Positions 34,514 to 43,241 of a stretch of 64,000 bases of DNA are shown in pieces (within the stretch, counting starts at the first letter, position 1; every line of letters starts with the position of its first letter). The notes under the pieces are model-generated. The model was not told the origin of the DNA. It searched no databases and saw only the letters and a program-made list of their open reading frames with translations. The stretch comes from Bacillus sp. NTK074B (GTDB taxonomy: Bacteria > Bacillota > Bacilli > Bacillales > Bacillaceae_B). The stretch is from assembly GCF_017303375.1 (NCBI RefSeq), contig NZ_JAFKOH010000004.1:62001-126000 (forward strand), in the 5' to 3' direction. The translations under genes were made by a program, and so were the position numbers.

Positions 34514-35746
34514 ATGACTAATTTCCAACAGAATCTCGAGAAGTACGCAAGTCTTGCTGTAGAAGTCGGAGTGAATGTCCAGAAGGGTCAGACCCTTGTC
34601 ATCAACACTTCAATCGACTCGGCAGAATTTGTTCGCTTAGTAGTAAAGAAAGCCTATGAAGCAGGCGCCAAGCACGTATACGTAAACTGGAGTGACGATA
34701 CCGTCAACCGTACGAAATACGACCTTGCCCCTGACGAAGCATTCCAGGAGTTCCCTGAGTGGAAAGCACGTGAAGTAGAAACGCTTGCTGAAGGCGGAGC
34801 TGCATTCATGAGCATCGTTTCTTCAAGCCCCGATCTGTTAAAAGGCGTAAACCCTGACCGCATCTCGAACTTCCAGAAGGTTGCCGGTAAAGCCATGTCC
34901 AAGTACCGTCAGTTCATTCAATCGGACAAAGTCAGCTGGTGTGTACTGGCCGCTCCTTCGAAAGACTGGGCTGCCAAAGTATTCCCGGATGCGTCTGCGG
35001 AAAAGCAAGAGGACCTATTATGGGATGCCATCTTCAAAGCCGTACGCGCTGACCAGGCAGATCCTGTTCAGGCATGGAAAGATCACGACGCAAACCTTCA
35101 CGAAAAAGTCGAATACCTGAATGAAAAGAACTACCAAAAACTTCATTACACAGCACCGGGGACGGACCTTACCATCGAACTTCCGAAAGGTCACCTATGG
35201 GTTGGAGCTGGAAGCGTGAACGAAGAAGGAACCACTTTCATGGCAAACATGCCGACGGAAGAAGTATTCACAGTTCCACTTAAGACCGGCGTAAACGGTA
35301 AAGTATCAAGCACGAAACCACTTAGCTACGGTGGTAACGTCATCGACAACTTCACGATCACATTCGAGAATGGACGCATCGTAGACGTAAAGGCGGAAGA
35401 AGGCGAAGAAATTCTGAAACGTCTTGTCGATACGGATGAAGGATCTCATTACTTAGGAGAAATCGCACTTGTGCCTCATCAATCTCCAATCTCTCAATCG
35501 AACGTGTTATTCTACAACACATTATTTGATGAGAACGCATCAAACCACCTTGCGATTGGAAATGCCTATGCATTCTGTATCGAAGGCGGAAAGAAAATGA
35601 GTGAAGAAGAGCTTGAGAAAAACGGCTTGAACAACAGTATCACGCACGTTGACTTCATGATCGGTTCAGATAAGATGAACATCGATGGAGTGAAAGAAGA
35701 TGGCACAACTGAAGCAGTATTCCGTGATGGCGGTTGGGCGTTTTAA
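34514..35746 (+). CDS. ampS: M29-family metallo-aminopeptidase (AmpS type)
   Basis: A 410-residue cytoplasmic aminopeptidase of family M29. The N-terminal domain begins with EVGVNVQKGQTLVINTSIDS. The metal site residues are spread over the C-terminal half: Glu in FMANMPTEEVFT, EIALVPHQSPIS, FYNTLFDENASNHLAIGNAY and HVDFMIGS (His and Asp ligands), all conserved in the family. It removes N-terminal residues from peptides for amino acid recycling. AAAAAGGAG precedes ATG. Monocistronic. Confidence 0.95.
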   Translation: MTNFQQNLEKYASLAVEVGVNVQKGQTLVINTSIDSAEFVRLVVKKAYEAGAKHVYVNWSDDTVNRTKYDLAPDEAFQEFPEWKAREVETLAEGGAAFMSIVSSSPDLLKGVNPDRISNFQKVAGKAMSKYRQFIQSDKVSWCVLAAPSKDWAAKVFPDASAEKQEDLLWDAIFKAVRADQADPVQAWKDHDANLHEKVEYLNEKNYQKLHYTAPGTDLTIELPKGHLWVGAGSVNEEGTTFMANMPTEEVFTVPLKTGVNGKVSSTKPLSYGGNVIDNFTITFENGRIVDVKAEEGEEILKRLVDTDEGSHYLGEIALVPHQSPISQSNVLFYNTLFDENASNHLAIGNAYAFCIEGGKKMSEEELEKNGLNNSITHVDFMIGSDKMNIDGVKEDGTTEAVFRDGGWAF

Positions 35747-35757
35747 TCTATGTATGG

Positions 35758-35803
35758 AGAAATCCCCGGGAAGTGGCTTGGCTGCTTTTTGGGGGTTTTT
35801 TTT
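35758..35803 (+). terminator. Probable terminator of ampS
   Basis: AAATCCCC pairs with GGGGGTTTT across a loop that can form a further small stem; eight T residues follow. Confidence 0.55.
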
Positions 35804-35854
35804 ACGGGCGGCGGTTTGACTGAGCGCTCATTCGAATGGGTAAATTTGTAAAAA

Positions 35855-35945
35855 GACGCAATTAACCATACGTTTGACGCAATCCCAATACACAATGACG
35901 CAATTAATTTAATTTTGACGCAATCAACTAACAAAATGACGCAAT
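35855..35945. repeat. Phased array, 5 x GACGCAAT about every 21 bp
   Basis: GACGCAAT begins at 35855, 35876, 35897, 35917 and 35938 (spacing 21, 21, 20, 21), four of the five as TGACGCAAT; gaps are A/T-rich and different. The window ends at 64000 in another TGACGCA, perhaps the start of a second array. Confidence 0.88.
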
Positions 35946-36025
35946 TCCCGTTTCCTACCCCATTTGATTCCCCTTCCACCTGCTATATAGTCAGGCATCC
36001 AGCCAATATCAGTCCCAAGTCATCA

Positions 36026-36613
36026 TTATCCAAATTGTTTCGTCAATGCTATCGCAGCAATGGTAGCCCCTGCAGCCTGGGCATAGCTCCCGAAAGTCGA
36101 GATCTGAAGTCCGATATCCTTCATATCCTTTAAAATATATACTTCCCCCACCGCTTCAAGGGCGGCACCCAGGGATTGGAGCGTATTACCATAAGCAAGG
36201 AGCTGTGAAAAGGCACGAGTACTTAAAGTAGCTCCGTATGCCTCAAGTGCCGCACCCACGGATTGAACGGAATCGCCGAAGACATCCAGATTCAATCCTT
36301 CCAGCTCTTTTCCTGAAAATTGGAGTTCCGCCGCGTAGACATTCGTTGCGTTTCCCGACGCTTGGATCCAGTCACCGATGATCCGGTAGGTCTCCCCGAT
36401 TGATCCATCCGACAATTTTTCGGCACCGACAGCCTGCATGGAGTTTCCCGCTGCCTCGAATCCATTTCCGATGGAGACGAGCCGAAATCCGACTGGCTCC
36501 TGATTCAAGCGTACTTCCCTAATAATCATGGTTTCTCCAATGGCGGCAATCACCGTCCCGATCACCTGAGTCCACACTCCCGTAATGAGAATTAGTCTAT
36601 CAATCACCTCCAT
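36026..36613 (-). CDS. Repetitive Gly/Ala/Gln-rich protein, 195 aa
   Basis: The sequence consists of about six copies of a roughly 33-residue unit with core G-(N/D)-x-x-Q-(A/S)-x-G-x-x: GVWTQVIGTVIAAIGE, GNGFEAAGNSMQAVGAE, GDWIQASGNATNVYAAE, GDSVQSVGAALEAYGAT, GNTLQSLGAALEAVGEV, GSYAQAAGATIAAIAL. The repeats are amphipathic and predicted helical. It belongs to a repetitive Bacillus family of unknown function (I believe the one called DUF6944, not certain). AAAGGA lies seven bases before ATG; a GGAGGTG inside the first codons is misleading. Confidence 0.75.
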   Translation of the reverse strand: MEVIDRLILITGVWTQVIGTVIAAIGETMIIREVRLNQEPVGFRLVSIGNGFEAAGNSMQAVGAEKLSDGSIGETYRIIGDWIQASGNATNVYAAELQFSGKELEGLNLDVFGDSVQSVGAALEAYGATLSTRAFSQLLAYGNTLQSLGAALEAVGEVYILKDMKDIGLQISTFGSYAQAAGATIAAIALTKQFG

Positions 36614-36724
36614 CCACCAATCCTTTCATCCTTCATACGATCAATGTATTCATAGAATTGAAATTGGTATCTTTGGAACCGGGACCATCATGGTTGTATT
36701 ATTACAAATAACAGTAAATGAGTC

Positions 36725-36753
36725 TTGTTTAATTTGTCACATCAGGCTATGAT
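36725..36753 (+). promoter_or_regulatory. Promoter of the MFS transporter gene
   Basis: SigA-type TTGTTT (36725-36730), 17 bp, TATGAT (36748-36753). An overlapping SigB-like reading exists: GTTTAA (36727) - 12 bp - GGCTAT (36745). Confidence 0.5.
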
Positions 36754-36793
36754 AATCTAGTTCATCTAGAGTTTCATAAGGGGAGGAATATAG

Positions 36794-38083
36794 ATGAGAA
36801 TTCGGGATTGGGACCGTAATTTGAAGGTCCGGCTGTTCGGGGAAGCAGCGATTAATATTACCTTCTGGATGTTCTTTCCGTTTCTGACGATTTATTTTAC
36901 TGAGTCGTTCGGAAAGCAGACGGCGGGGTTATTATTGGTCCTTTCACAGGTTTTCGCAGTGGTTGCTAACTTGATGGGAGGGTATTGTGCCGACCGCTTC
37001 GGGCGTAAGCGAATGATGGTCATATCTGCCTTTGGACAAGGCTTTGCTTTTTTGATCTTCGGACTTGCCAGCTCACCATGGCTGGATTCTGCCATGATCG
37101 GATTTATCTGTTTCAGTTTAGTAGGTGTATTCGGCTCATTTTATTGGCCGGCCAGTCAGGCAATGGTCGCAGATGTCGTGGATGAGAAAGACCGGAGCCA
37201 TGTGTTTGCCGTCTTTTACACGTCCATCAATATCGCTGTCGTTGTGGGACCGATATTAGGGGGCATTTTCTACGTCCATTACCGCTTTCAATTATTGATT
37301 GCAGCCGCACTCATTTGTATGCTTTTAGCTCTTCTTCTATCTAAAATGACGAGGGAAACGGCACCCGCCGATAAGAATAAGCTTCTCGTCACAGAAGGAA
37401 AGAAGAAAGCATGGCATAGTGTATTGTCTGATCAATTTAAGGATTATAGTATCATATTTAAAGACAGAACATTTTTATTGTTTATTTTAGCCGGGGTCTT
37501 GGTAGGTCAGACGTTCATGCAATTGGACCTTCTTATCCCTGTATATATTAAAGATGTAGTGGATAAAGCCACGCTGTTCAGCTTCGGGGATTGGTCCTTG
37601 ACTCTCGTAAGTGAGCAGGTATTCGGTTTGATCCTTTCCGAAAATGGATTTCTGGTGGCCCTTCTGACAGTGGTCATTACACGATGGATCACTAAATTCC
37701 GCGAGCGTAATGTGTTCATACTGTCTTCTCTCATCTATGCGGTTTCGATCTTTATGTTTGGTCAAACGAGTTCTGTGTGGATGTTTGTGATCAGCATGGC
37801 GGTGTTCACTTTTGCGGAATTGATGACAGCCGGTATTCAGCAAAGCTTCGTATCGAAGCTTGCACCGGAACATATGAGGGGGCAGTACTTTGCCGCAGCC
37901 AGTCTGCGTTTCACGATTGCAAGGACGATTGCGCCTCTGTCCATCACCCTGTCTCTTTATGCAGGGTATGATTGGACGTTCATCATCCTTTCGATTCTTG
38001 CTCTTGTCAGTGCCGGACTCTTCTTCATCATGTTCGAGCGCTTTGAAAAAGAAGAGATGGAACTGAAGAAAGCTGTTCATTAA
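36794..38083 (+). CDS. MFS transporter (MdtH-like, 12 TM)
   Basis: A 429-residue permease with about 12 helices. The motif-A region GGYCADRFGRKRMMVISAFG lies between helices 2 and 3, and KFRERNVFILSSLIYA is the related loop in the second half. It resembles MdtH/YttB-type drug:proton antiporters; substrate unknown. RBS GGGGAGGA precedes ATG. Monocistronic, followed by a strong terminator and an intergenic repeat element. Confidence 0.88.
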   Translation: MRIRDWDRNLKVRLFGEAAINITFWMFFPFLTIYFTESFGKQTAGLLLVLSQVFAVVANLMGGYCADRFGRKRMMVISAFGQGFAFLIFGLASSPWLDSAMIGFICFSLVGVFGSFYWPASQAMVADVVDEKDRSHVFAVFYTSINIAVVVGPILGGIFYVHYRFQLLIAAALICMLLALLLSKMTRETAPADKNKLLVTEGKKKAWHSVLSDQFKDYSIIFKDRTFLLFILAGVLVGQTFMQLDLLIPVYIKDVVDKATLFSFGDWSLTLVSEQVFGLILSENGFLVALLTVVITRWITKFRERNVFILSSLIYAVSIFMFGQTSSVWMFVISMAVFTFAELMTAGIQQSFVSKLAPEHMRGQYFAAASLRFTIARTIAPLSITLSLYAGYDWTFIILSILALVSAGLFFIMFERFEKEEMELKKAVH

Positions 38084-38119
38084 AAAAAGAGCCTGGGACA
38101 AAAGGGTTTAGGCGAAAGA

Positions 38120-38170
38120 ATAATCCGAACGAGTGATTGGATAAAAATCTAACTCGTTCGGATTTTTCAT
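38120..38170 (+). terminator. Terminator of the MFS gene
   Basis: Stem AATCCGAACGAGT with its complement and a 17-nt loop, followed by TTTTTCATTTTTT. Confidence 0.88.
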
Positions 38171-38221
38171 TTTTTGTGCTAAAGCTTACTCCATGTATTA
38201 AGTAGGTTCTGGCTGTTGATT

Positions 38222-38334
38222 GGAGTGCAAGACAAAGACTCCTGCGGGAAAAGCGGAATAGGTGAGACCCCGCAGGAGCGAAAGCTGTGAGGAGTCTTGC
38301 CTTCCTCACGCGGAAAGCGAAGTCCTGCACGGAA
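38222..38334. repeat. Palindromic GC-rich intergenic element, copy 1
   Basis: About 113 bp with conserved blocks GACTCCTGCGGG, GAGACCCCGCAGGAG, CGGAAAGCGAAGTCCTGCAC. CTCCTGCGGG pairs with CCCCGCAGGAG, and the ends GTGCAAGAC and GTCCTGCAC are also related. A second, diverged copy is at 49139-49260. No coding capacity. Elements with this sequence recur between genes in Bacillaceae. Confidence 0.75.
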
Positions 38335-38609
38335 ATCATCGGCGGTGGAATACGAGATCTCACTGTTTGTCTTTAGAGTGTATAGATTTAGTTATGTTCC
38401 AGCCACGTCCTTTTCTATTCATGACAGAAATTTAATTATCTAGCGGGAAATTTTCAGAAAAGAATGAATCCGAAAAATTCCGTTTACCCCCTTTCCCCAT
38501 AAAAAGTGAGATGTTACAATGTAAAACCGTAAGCAATCTTAACGTAACTCTCTTGAGAGTTAGTCGGAGATTCCACTCAATACTACGCAAAGAAAGGATG
38601 TTGATTTCA
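38335..38609 (+). other. Gene-free stretch before the YflJ-like gene
   Basis: Contains no convincing ORF. It holds a near-perfect palindrome AACTCTCTTGAGAGTT (38546-38561) in the presumed 5' untranslated region of the small gene; otherwise nothing recognised. Confidence 0.4.
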
Positions 38610-38738
38610 ATGCATATCGGAAGCAAAGGCTGGTACGTACAAGAACTAAAAAAAGCGGGAGTACGACACTACGAAGAACGCTATGTCGAGTCATACAAAA
38701 AACACGTTCTTGCAAACCTACTAGAACGTACAAAATAA
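38610..38738 (+). CDS. Small YflJ-like protein (DUF2639), 42 aa
   Basis: ATG 38610 with AAAGGATG upstream. The product MHIGSKGWYVQELKKAGVRH followed by YEERYVESYKKHVLANLLER matches the small Bacillus DUF2639/YflJ family of unknown function, with a conserved GSKGWYV start and SYK...LANLLE end. The frame is open further upstream, but without a ribosome site or conservation. A terminator built from the GGGACGGACCT repeat follows immediately. Confidence 0.8.
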   Translation: MHIGSKGWYVQELKKAGVRHYEERYVESYKKHVLANLLERTK

Positions 38739-38746
38739 AAATAAGA

Positions 38747-38804
38747 GGGACGGACCTCGATTCCTATGACCAGGTCATAGGAATGAAGGTCCGTCCCTTT
38801 TTTT
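38747..38804 (+). terminator. Terminator built from the GGGACGGACCT repeat
   Basis: GGGACGGACCT (38747-38757) and AGGTCCGTCCC (38787-38797) flank a second stem ATTCCTATGAC/GTCATAGGAAT, then seven T residues. It also overlaps the end of the converging symporter gene. Confidence 0.88.
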
Positions 38805-40629
38805 ATTTCAGTAGTTTGGAAGAGTAGATTGGGTTCAGGTTTTGTTGCATGGTATATTTTTTGGTGCGGTTGAGTTTGTATGTTTTGTTTTTGAGCAGGT
38901 ATGCTTTGTATTTTTGGTTCCAGCTTTTCAGTGACCAGAGAATGAGTCCTGCAGTAGCAAGCACCAGTCCTGCAGTGGCCGGCCAGAAATAAGGTGAGAT
39001 GACACCTGACTCGTACGCCAGTCCAATCGGTGAGAAAAGGAAATACGTAAGTACGACCGAAGCCATCAGTACAATGGAAAGTGGGATGCTGTATTTCCAT
39101 GGCATCATGTTCACCTTTGGATTATAGCGGTATTCATATGGTTTTGCCAACGGTTTCCACCAGCCGATCGCAAGCATCAAGAACACTTCTGCCACAAACA
39201 GGATGCCATAGATGTGAATGAAGTTGATGTCGATACTGAATCCGAATAGTTGTCCCGTCCCCCATACGAGCATGTAATACGTGATGACATGAAGGATGAT
39301 GACCGTTTTCGCAGCCACTGCCGGAATGCGTTTTGAGAACACACCGACGAGCAGGACCACAATGATCGGAATATTGAAGAATCCTGTGAATCGTCTGATC
39401 AAGTCCCATAACCCGTCCGTCGCATTAATCAGTAACGGGGATACACACATAGACACAACGGCCAGCAGTGCACCGAACCATTTACTGATGGTGATCAACT
39501 TCTGATCGCTCACTTCCGGATTGAATTGGGGCTTGTAAATATCAAGGGCGAATAGTGTCGCTGCACTGTTTAACAATGAGTTAAAGGAGCTTAGCACCGC
39601 TCCAAGCAATACAGCCAGGAAGAAGCCTGTCAAATATGAAGGAAGCACGGCGTTGATCAAGGCAGGATAGGCCAAGTCCACGCTTTTCAAAGAATCTCCA
39701 TACAAATGGAAGGCAATGACTCCCGGAAGCATCATCATAAACGGGACAAGCAATTTATAGAAGCCCGAAATGATGACACCTTTCTGCCCTTCCGCCAGAT
39801 TCTTTGCACCTAAGGTACGCTGGATCACATATTGATTGGAAGCCCAGTAGAATAGATTGGCAAAGAGCAGTCCGGTAAAGATCGTCGAAAATGGGACGGA
39901 ATCTGACGCAGAGCCTATGGAATTAAGCTTCTCTGGATTCTTCGTCGCAATCTCCTTCACGCCGGAGAAGATATTCCCATCTCCGAGTGCATAAAATCCT
40001 AAGATCGGTACAAGGATTCCAATGATCAAGAGTCCCACTCCATTTAATGTATCCGAAATCGCAACAGCCTTCAGTCCACCGAAAATGGCATAGATACTGC
40101 CGATGATACCGATCGTCCACACAATCACCCAAATCGATTGCGTATAGGAAATCCCAAGAAGTTCAGGGACATCAAATAACTTCAAAACAGCAAGCGCTCC
40201 TGAATAGAGCATTGAAGGAATGGTCACAAACACATAACCAAGCATAAAGAGAATGGTCGTATATTGGCGTACGCCCTTATCATATCGTTGATTCAGAAAC
40301 TCGGGTAATGTGGTGAAACTCCTCCCCAAGTATTTCGGGAGCAAATACAGGGCCATGATGATGATAGCAAATGCGGCCGTCACTTCCCACGCCATGTTCG
40401 ACAGGTTCGCCCGGAATGCCTGTCCGTTCAATCCCACCAATTGTTCTGCCGATAAATTGGTGAGTAGGAGCGACCCGGCAATAAAGGTTCCTGTCAGCCC
40501 CCTCCCTGCCAAAAAATAACCTGTGGAGTCATTCAGGGATCCCTTCGTTTTTATGTATGAAACCCACGCAACCAATCCCATAAAAAAGACACAAGATACT
40601 AGTGTAAACAGTAAACCACTCTCAAACAT
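38803..40629 (-). CDS. Solute:sodium symporter (SSS family)
   Basis: A 608-residue transporter with about 14 helices. Family landmarks are GYFLAGRGLTG, GGLKAVAISDTLNGVGLLI and the sodium-site region LSSFNSLLNSAATLFALDIY. Closest in style to the YidK/SglT-type sugar or organic-solute symporters; substrate not determinable. The first frame-open ATG at 40647 lacks a ribosome site, while ATG 40629 follows GAAGGGAAGAG. Monocistronic; its stop lies in the shared terminator. Confidence 0.9.
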   Translation of the reverse strand: MFESGLLFTLVSCVFFMGLVAWVSYIKTKGSLNDSTGYFLAGRGLTGTFIAGSLLLTNLSAEQLVGLNGQAFRANLSNMAWEVTAAFAIIIMALYLLPKYLGRSFTTLPEFLNQRYDKGVRQYTTILFMLGYVFVTIPSMLYSGALAVLKLFDVPELLGISYTQSIWVIVWTIGIIGSIYAIFGGLKAVAISDTLNGVGLLIIGILVPILGFYALGDGNIFSGVKEIATKNPEKLNSIGSASDSVPFSTIFTGLLFANLFYWASNQYVIQRTLGAKNLAEGQKGVIISGFYKLLVPFMMMLPGVIAFHLYGDSLKSVDLAYPALINAVLPSYLTGFFLAVLLGAVLSSFNSLLNSAATLFALDIYKPQFNPEVSDQKLITISKWFGALLAVVSMCVSPLLINATDGLWDLIRRFTGFFNIPIIVVLLVGVFSKRIPAVAAKTVIILHVITYYMLVWGTGQLFGFSIDINFIHIYGILFVAEVFLMLAIGWWKPLAKPYEYRYNPKVNMMPWKYSIPLSIVLMASVVLTYFLFSPIGLAYESGVISPYFWPATAGLVLATAGLILWSLKSWNQKYKAYLLKNKTYKLNRTKKYTMQQNLNPIYSSKLLK

Positions 40630-40836
40630 TGAATCTCTTCCCTTCATATTTATTACATGTGTTTGAGAAAGTTCCCCAAAAGTTATACTAGTAAACTATT
40701 ATTTTTGGAATTTTATTAAAAATAGTCATAAGGAACCACCACGTTTTTCCATTAAATACTTTTAAAAAAACGGTTGTGGAGGCCTTTCATCCTGTGATAA
40801 AGTAAAGAACATATTTTAAAAATAACTTCATACGAA

Positions 40837-40948
40837 TTCCTTATATATCTATGGTGATATGGACCATAAGTCTCTACCTGGCAGCCGTAAATTGCTAGAC
40901 TATAAGGAAAGTCTTTTCTATATGCTACGTGTATGGAGACTTTCCCTA
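40837..40948 (+). promoter_or_regulatory. Guanine-type purine riboswitch
   Basis: Aptamer 40837-40909: P1 TTCCTTATA/TATAAGGAA, loop GATATGG, core ATAAGTCTCTACC, GGCAGCCGTAAATTGCTAGAC. The pyrimidine that pairs with the ligand is C (GACTAT), so guanine/hypoxanthine rather than adenine. The expression platform GGAAAGTCT/AGACTTTCC (to about 40948) forms the off-state hairpin. It lies about 120 bp ahead of a nucleoside transporter. Confidence 0.92.
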
Positions 40949-41064
40949 TGTTTATTAGAGAATGTCTTCATGCACTTTTTTATTTGTTTTTTTAAGAAGT
41001 CTGACATCATACGACATAAGCTTTGAGGATTCAATGAAGAAATCATTTTTGGAGGATTGGTACT

Positions 41065-42258
41065 GTGAGTTTAGTGTATGGCATCTTATCTTTACTTGGC
41101 GTTTTATTTCTTGCGTGGTTGTTGAGCAGCAACCGCTCGGCCATTCAATGGCGGACGATCATCATCGGGATCTGCCTTGAATTTCTGCTTGTTCTTTTCG
41201 TATTGAAGGTTCCATTTGGCCAAACGGTCCTGAAGAAAGCGGCACTCGGTGTCCAGAAAGTCATTGATTACAGCAATGAAGGGATCATGTTTGTGTTCGG
41301 GGGATTCTTTGAAAAAGGGACGAATATCTCCTTTGTTTTCGCCATCAACGTGTTAGGTGCCATCATCTTTATTTCGGCCCTGATCTCAGCTCTTTACTAT
41401 TTGCGCATCATTCCGTTCTTTGTAAAATACATCGGGATTGGATTAGGGAAGATCCTTGGCACCACGAAGGTTGAGTCGTTTAATGCGATCGGGAATTCGT
41501 TTCTCGGTTTGGCGGAAGCTCCCTTACTCATCAAGCCTTACCTGGTGAAGTTGACCCGCTCTGAACTGTTTGCCGTCATGGTAGGGGGAACGGCTTCAGC
41601 CAGCGGGGCCATCCTGATTGGATACTCACTGATGGGGATCGATATGAAATTCCTTCTTCTATCAGTATTCAGTGTTCCCATCGTATCCCTTGTCATCTCG
41701 AAGATCATCGAGCCGGAAACCGAAGAATCCCTGACAAACGGAGATATTTCGTTAGGAAAAACCACTCATACAAACGTATTTGAAGCAATTTCCGAAGGCG
41801 CACTGAGCGGAACTCAATTGGCGATTAATATTGGTGGGCTATTGATCGCATTTATCGGGATCCTGGCCGCCGTGAATGGGCTGCTCGGATTAGTGGATAC
41901 GAGCCTGTCAACCGTATTTGGCTACGTATTTTATCCGCTGGCTCTCCTCGTCGGCATCCCGGTGGATGAAGCATTCCGTGCCGCGTCGATCATCGGGACG
42001 AAGCTTTCTGTGAACGAGTTCGTGGCCTACAAAGAGCTATCTGGAATGATGAGCGAGCTATCACCCAAGACCGTGGCGATCCTTTCGGTTGCCCTTTGTA
42101 ATTTCGCCAACCTGTCTTCCATTGGACAGTTGATTGTCGGACTGGGTTCATTGGAACCGACGCAACGACCGATGGTATCTAAACTAAGCTTGAAAGCCAT
42201 CCTTGCAGGAACACTCGCAAGCTTTATCACAGCCATCATCATTAGTATATTTCTATAA
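41065..42258 (+). CDS. nupG: NupC-type nucleoside transporter
   Basis: A 397-residue concentrative nucleoside transporter with about 9-10 membrane helices and the family motifs NVLGAIIFISALISALYYL, GNSFLGLAEAPLLIKPYL and ALCNFANLSSIGQLIVGLG. Control by a guanine-type riboswitch points to purine nucleoside import, as for B. subtilis NupG (YxjA). The start is GTG 41065, eight bases after GGAGGA. Monocistronic. Confidence 0.93.
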   Translation: MSLVYGILSLLGVLFLAWLLSSNRSAIQWRTIIIGICLEFLLVLFVLKVPFGQTVLKKAALGVQKVIDYSNEGIMFVFGGFFEKGTNISFVFAINVLGAIIFISALISALYYLRIIPFFVKYIGIGLGKILGTTKVESFNAIGNSFLGLAEAPLLIKPYLVKLTRSELFAVMVGGTASASGAILIGYSLMGIDMKFLLLSVFSVPIVSLVISKIIEPETEESLTNGDISLGKTTHTNVFEAISEGALSGTQLAINIGGLLIAFIGILAAVNGLLGLVDTSLSTVFGYVFYPLALLVGIPVDEAFRAASIIGTKLSVNEFVAYKELSGMMSELSPKTVAILSVALCNFANLSSIGQLIVGLGSLEPTQRPMVSKLSLKAILAGTLASFITAIIISIFL

Positions 42259-42350
42259 CTTTTTGCGTGTTTTATGTTTCTTCCCGAACCATTTAGTGAA
42301 TAGTATAAGGTAGTAATCTTTTTTCACATTGACAACGGAAGGTGAATCCA

Positions 42351-42854
42351 TTGAGAGAAACAAAGACCATGAAAGAAACGAAAACCAGTAAAACGACCCA
42401 CGTTCTTCCACCTGATACGAACCATCACGGTACGCTGTTCGGTGGAAAACTGATGGCCTATATAGACGACGTAGCATCCATAGCCGCCACCCGTCATGCC
42501 CGCAAGCCCGTCGTAACGGCTTCCACGGATTCCGTCGACTTTCTTCAACCCATCAAAGTCGGTGACGCCGTTACATTAGAAGCGATGGTCACTTATACCG
42601 GGCGCAGTTCCATGGAAATTTGCGTGAAAGTGACCTCGGAGGTCCTGCTGACAGGAGAAACCAATGTGGCTGCGATATCCTTCTTAACCTTTGTGGCACT
42701 GGAAGGAAACAAGCCGGCGATCATTCCTGAAGTCGTGCCGGAAACAGAAGAAGAGAAATGGCTGAACGAAACAGCCCAAAATCGGGCCGAACACCGTAAA
42801 GCACGCAAAAAACATAGTGAAGAGCTGGCGGAATTTTTCCGTAAAGCGTATTAG
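42351..42854 (+). CDS. Hotdog-fold acyl-CoA thioesterase (YkhA type)
   Basis: A 167-residue cytoplasmic thioesterase with the hotdog core: HVLPPDTNHHGTLFGGKLMAYIDDVA (catalytic Asn/Asp region), VTASTDSVDFLQPI, GRSSMEICVKVTSE. It hydrolyses acyl-CoA of medium or long chain. The frame opens at GTG 42342, which is part of the ribosome site GGAAGGTG; TTG 42351, six bases after it, fits best, although ATG 42369 is possible. A strong terminator follows. Confidence 0.9.
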   Translation: MRETKTMKETKTSKTTHVLPPDTNHHGTLFGGKLMAYIDDVASIAATRHARKPVVTASTDSVDFLQPIKVGDAVTLEAMVTYTGRSSMEICVKVTSEVLLTGETNVAAISFLTFVALEGNKPAIIPEVVPETEEEKWLNETAQNRAEHRKARKKHSEELAEFFRKAY

Positions 42855-42857
42855 TTT

Positions 42858-42894
42858 CAAGGAGATGCTTGTTAAGAGCATCTCCTTTTTTTGT
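42858..42894 (+). terminator. Terminator of the thioesterase gene
   Basis: Stem GGAGATGCT/AGCATCTCC with a 7-nt loop followed by seven T residues. Confidence 0.9.
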
Positions 42895-42910
42895 CGGAAT
42901 GGGTGGGCGT

Positions 42911-43020
42911 TCGACGATAAATTGGAGATTTCGCCGTTATATTGATATTTTCGCCGATAAATTGGAGATTTCGCCGTTATATTAAAATTTTCGCCGATAA
43001 ACTGAAGATTTCGCCGTTAT
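42911..43020. repeat. Phased array, 6 x TCGCCGWTAW every 20 bp
   Basis: TCGACGATAA, TCGCCGTTAT, TCGCCGATAA, TCGCCGTTAT, TCGCCGATAA, TCGCCGTTAT start at 42911, 42931, 42951, 42971, 42991 and 43011, exactly 20 bp apart and alternating between two versions. TTTCGCCGATAAA is the reverse complement of the TTTATCGGCGAAA motif in the proS leader. Confidence 0.9.
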
Positions 43021-43166
43021 CCGTCATACACCGGTTCTAATTCCCTGCCGTTCCCCCTCACCGGTCCACTTGAAACATATTCATTGCTATTTGTCATCAA
43101 ATGACTGAGATATTCGGCAATTAATTATGATTCCCCATACCATTTTTTCCCCTACCCCTTCAAAAT

Positions 43167-43200
43167 AGGTCCGTCCCTCCGATAATACAGAGGTACGGAC
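43167..43200. repeat. GGGACGGACCT element, diverged copy
   Basis: AGGTCCGTCCC (43167-43177) followed by GAGGTACGGACATG, a decayed partner. It lies just before the BMP lipoprotein gene; CCGATAA (43179-43185) inside it resembles a SigD -10, which would suit the chemotaxis gene downstream. Confidence 0.5.
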
Positions 43201-43241
43201 ATGTGAAATGTCTTATTATTTTCATTTTTGGAGGTTACGGT

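Noticed and set aside
37487-38101. 204-aa minus-strand ORF inside the MFS gene
   Set aside because: Antisense shadow of a clear 12-helix transporter, with charged low-complexity sequence and no ribosome site.
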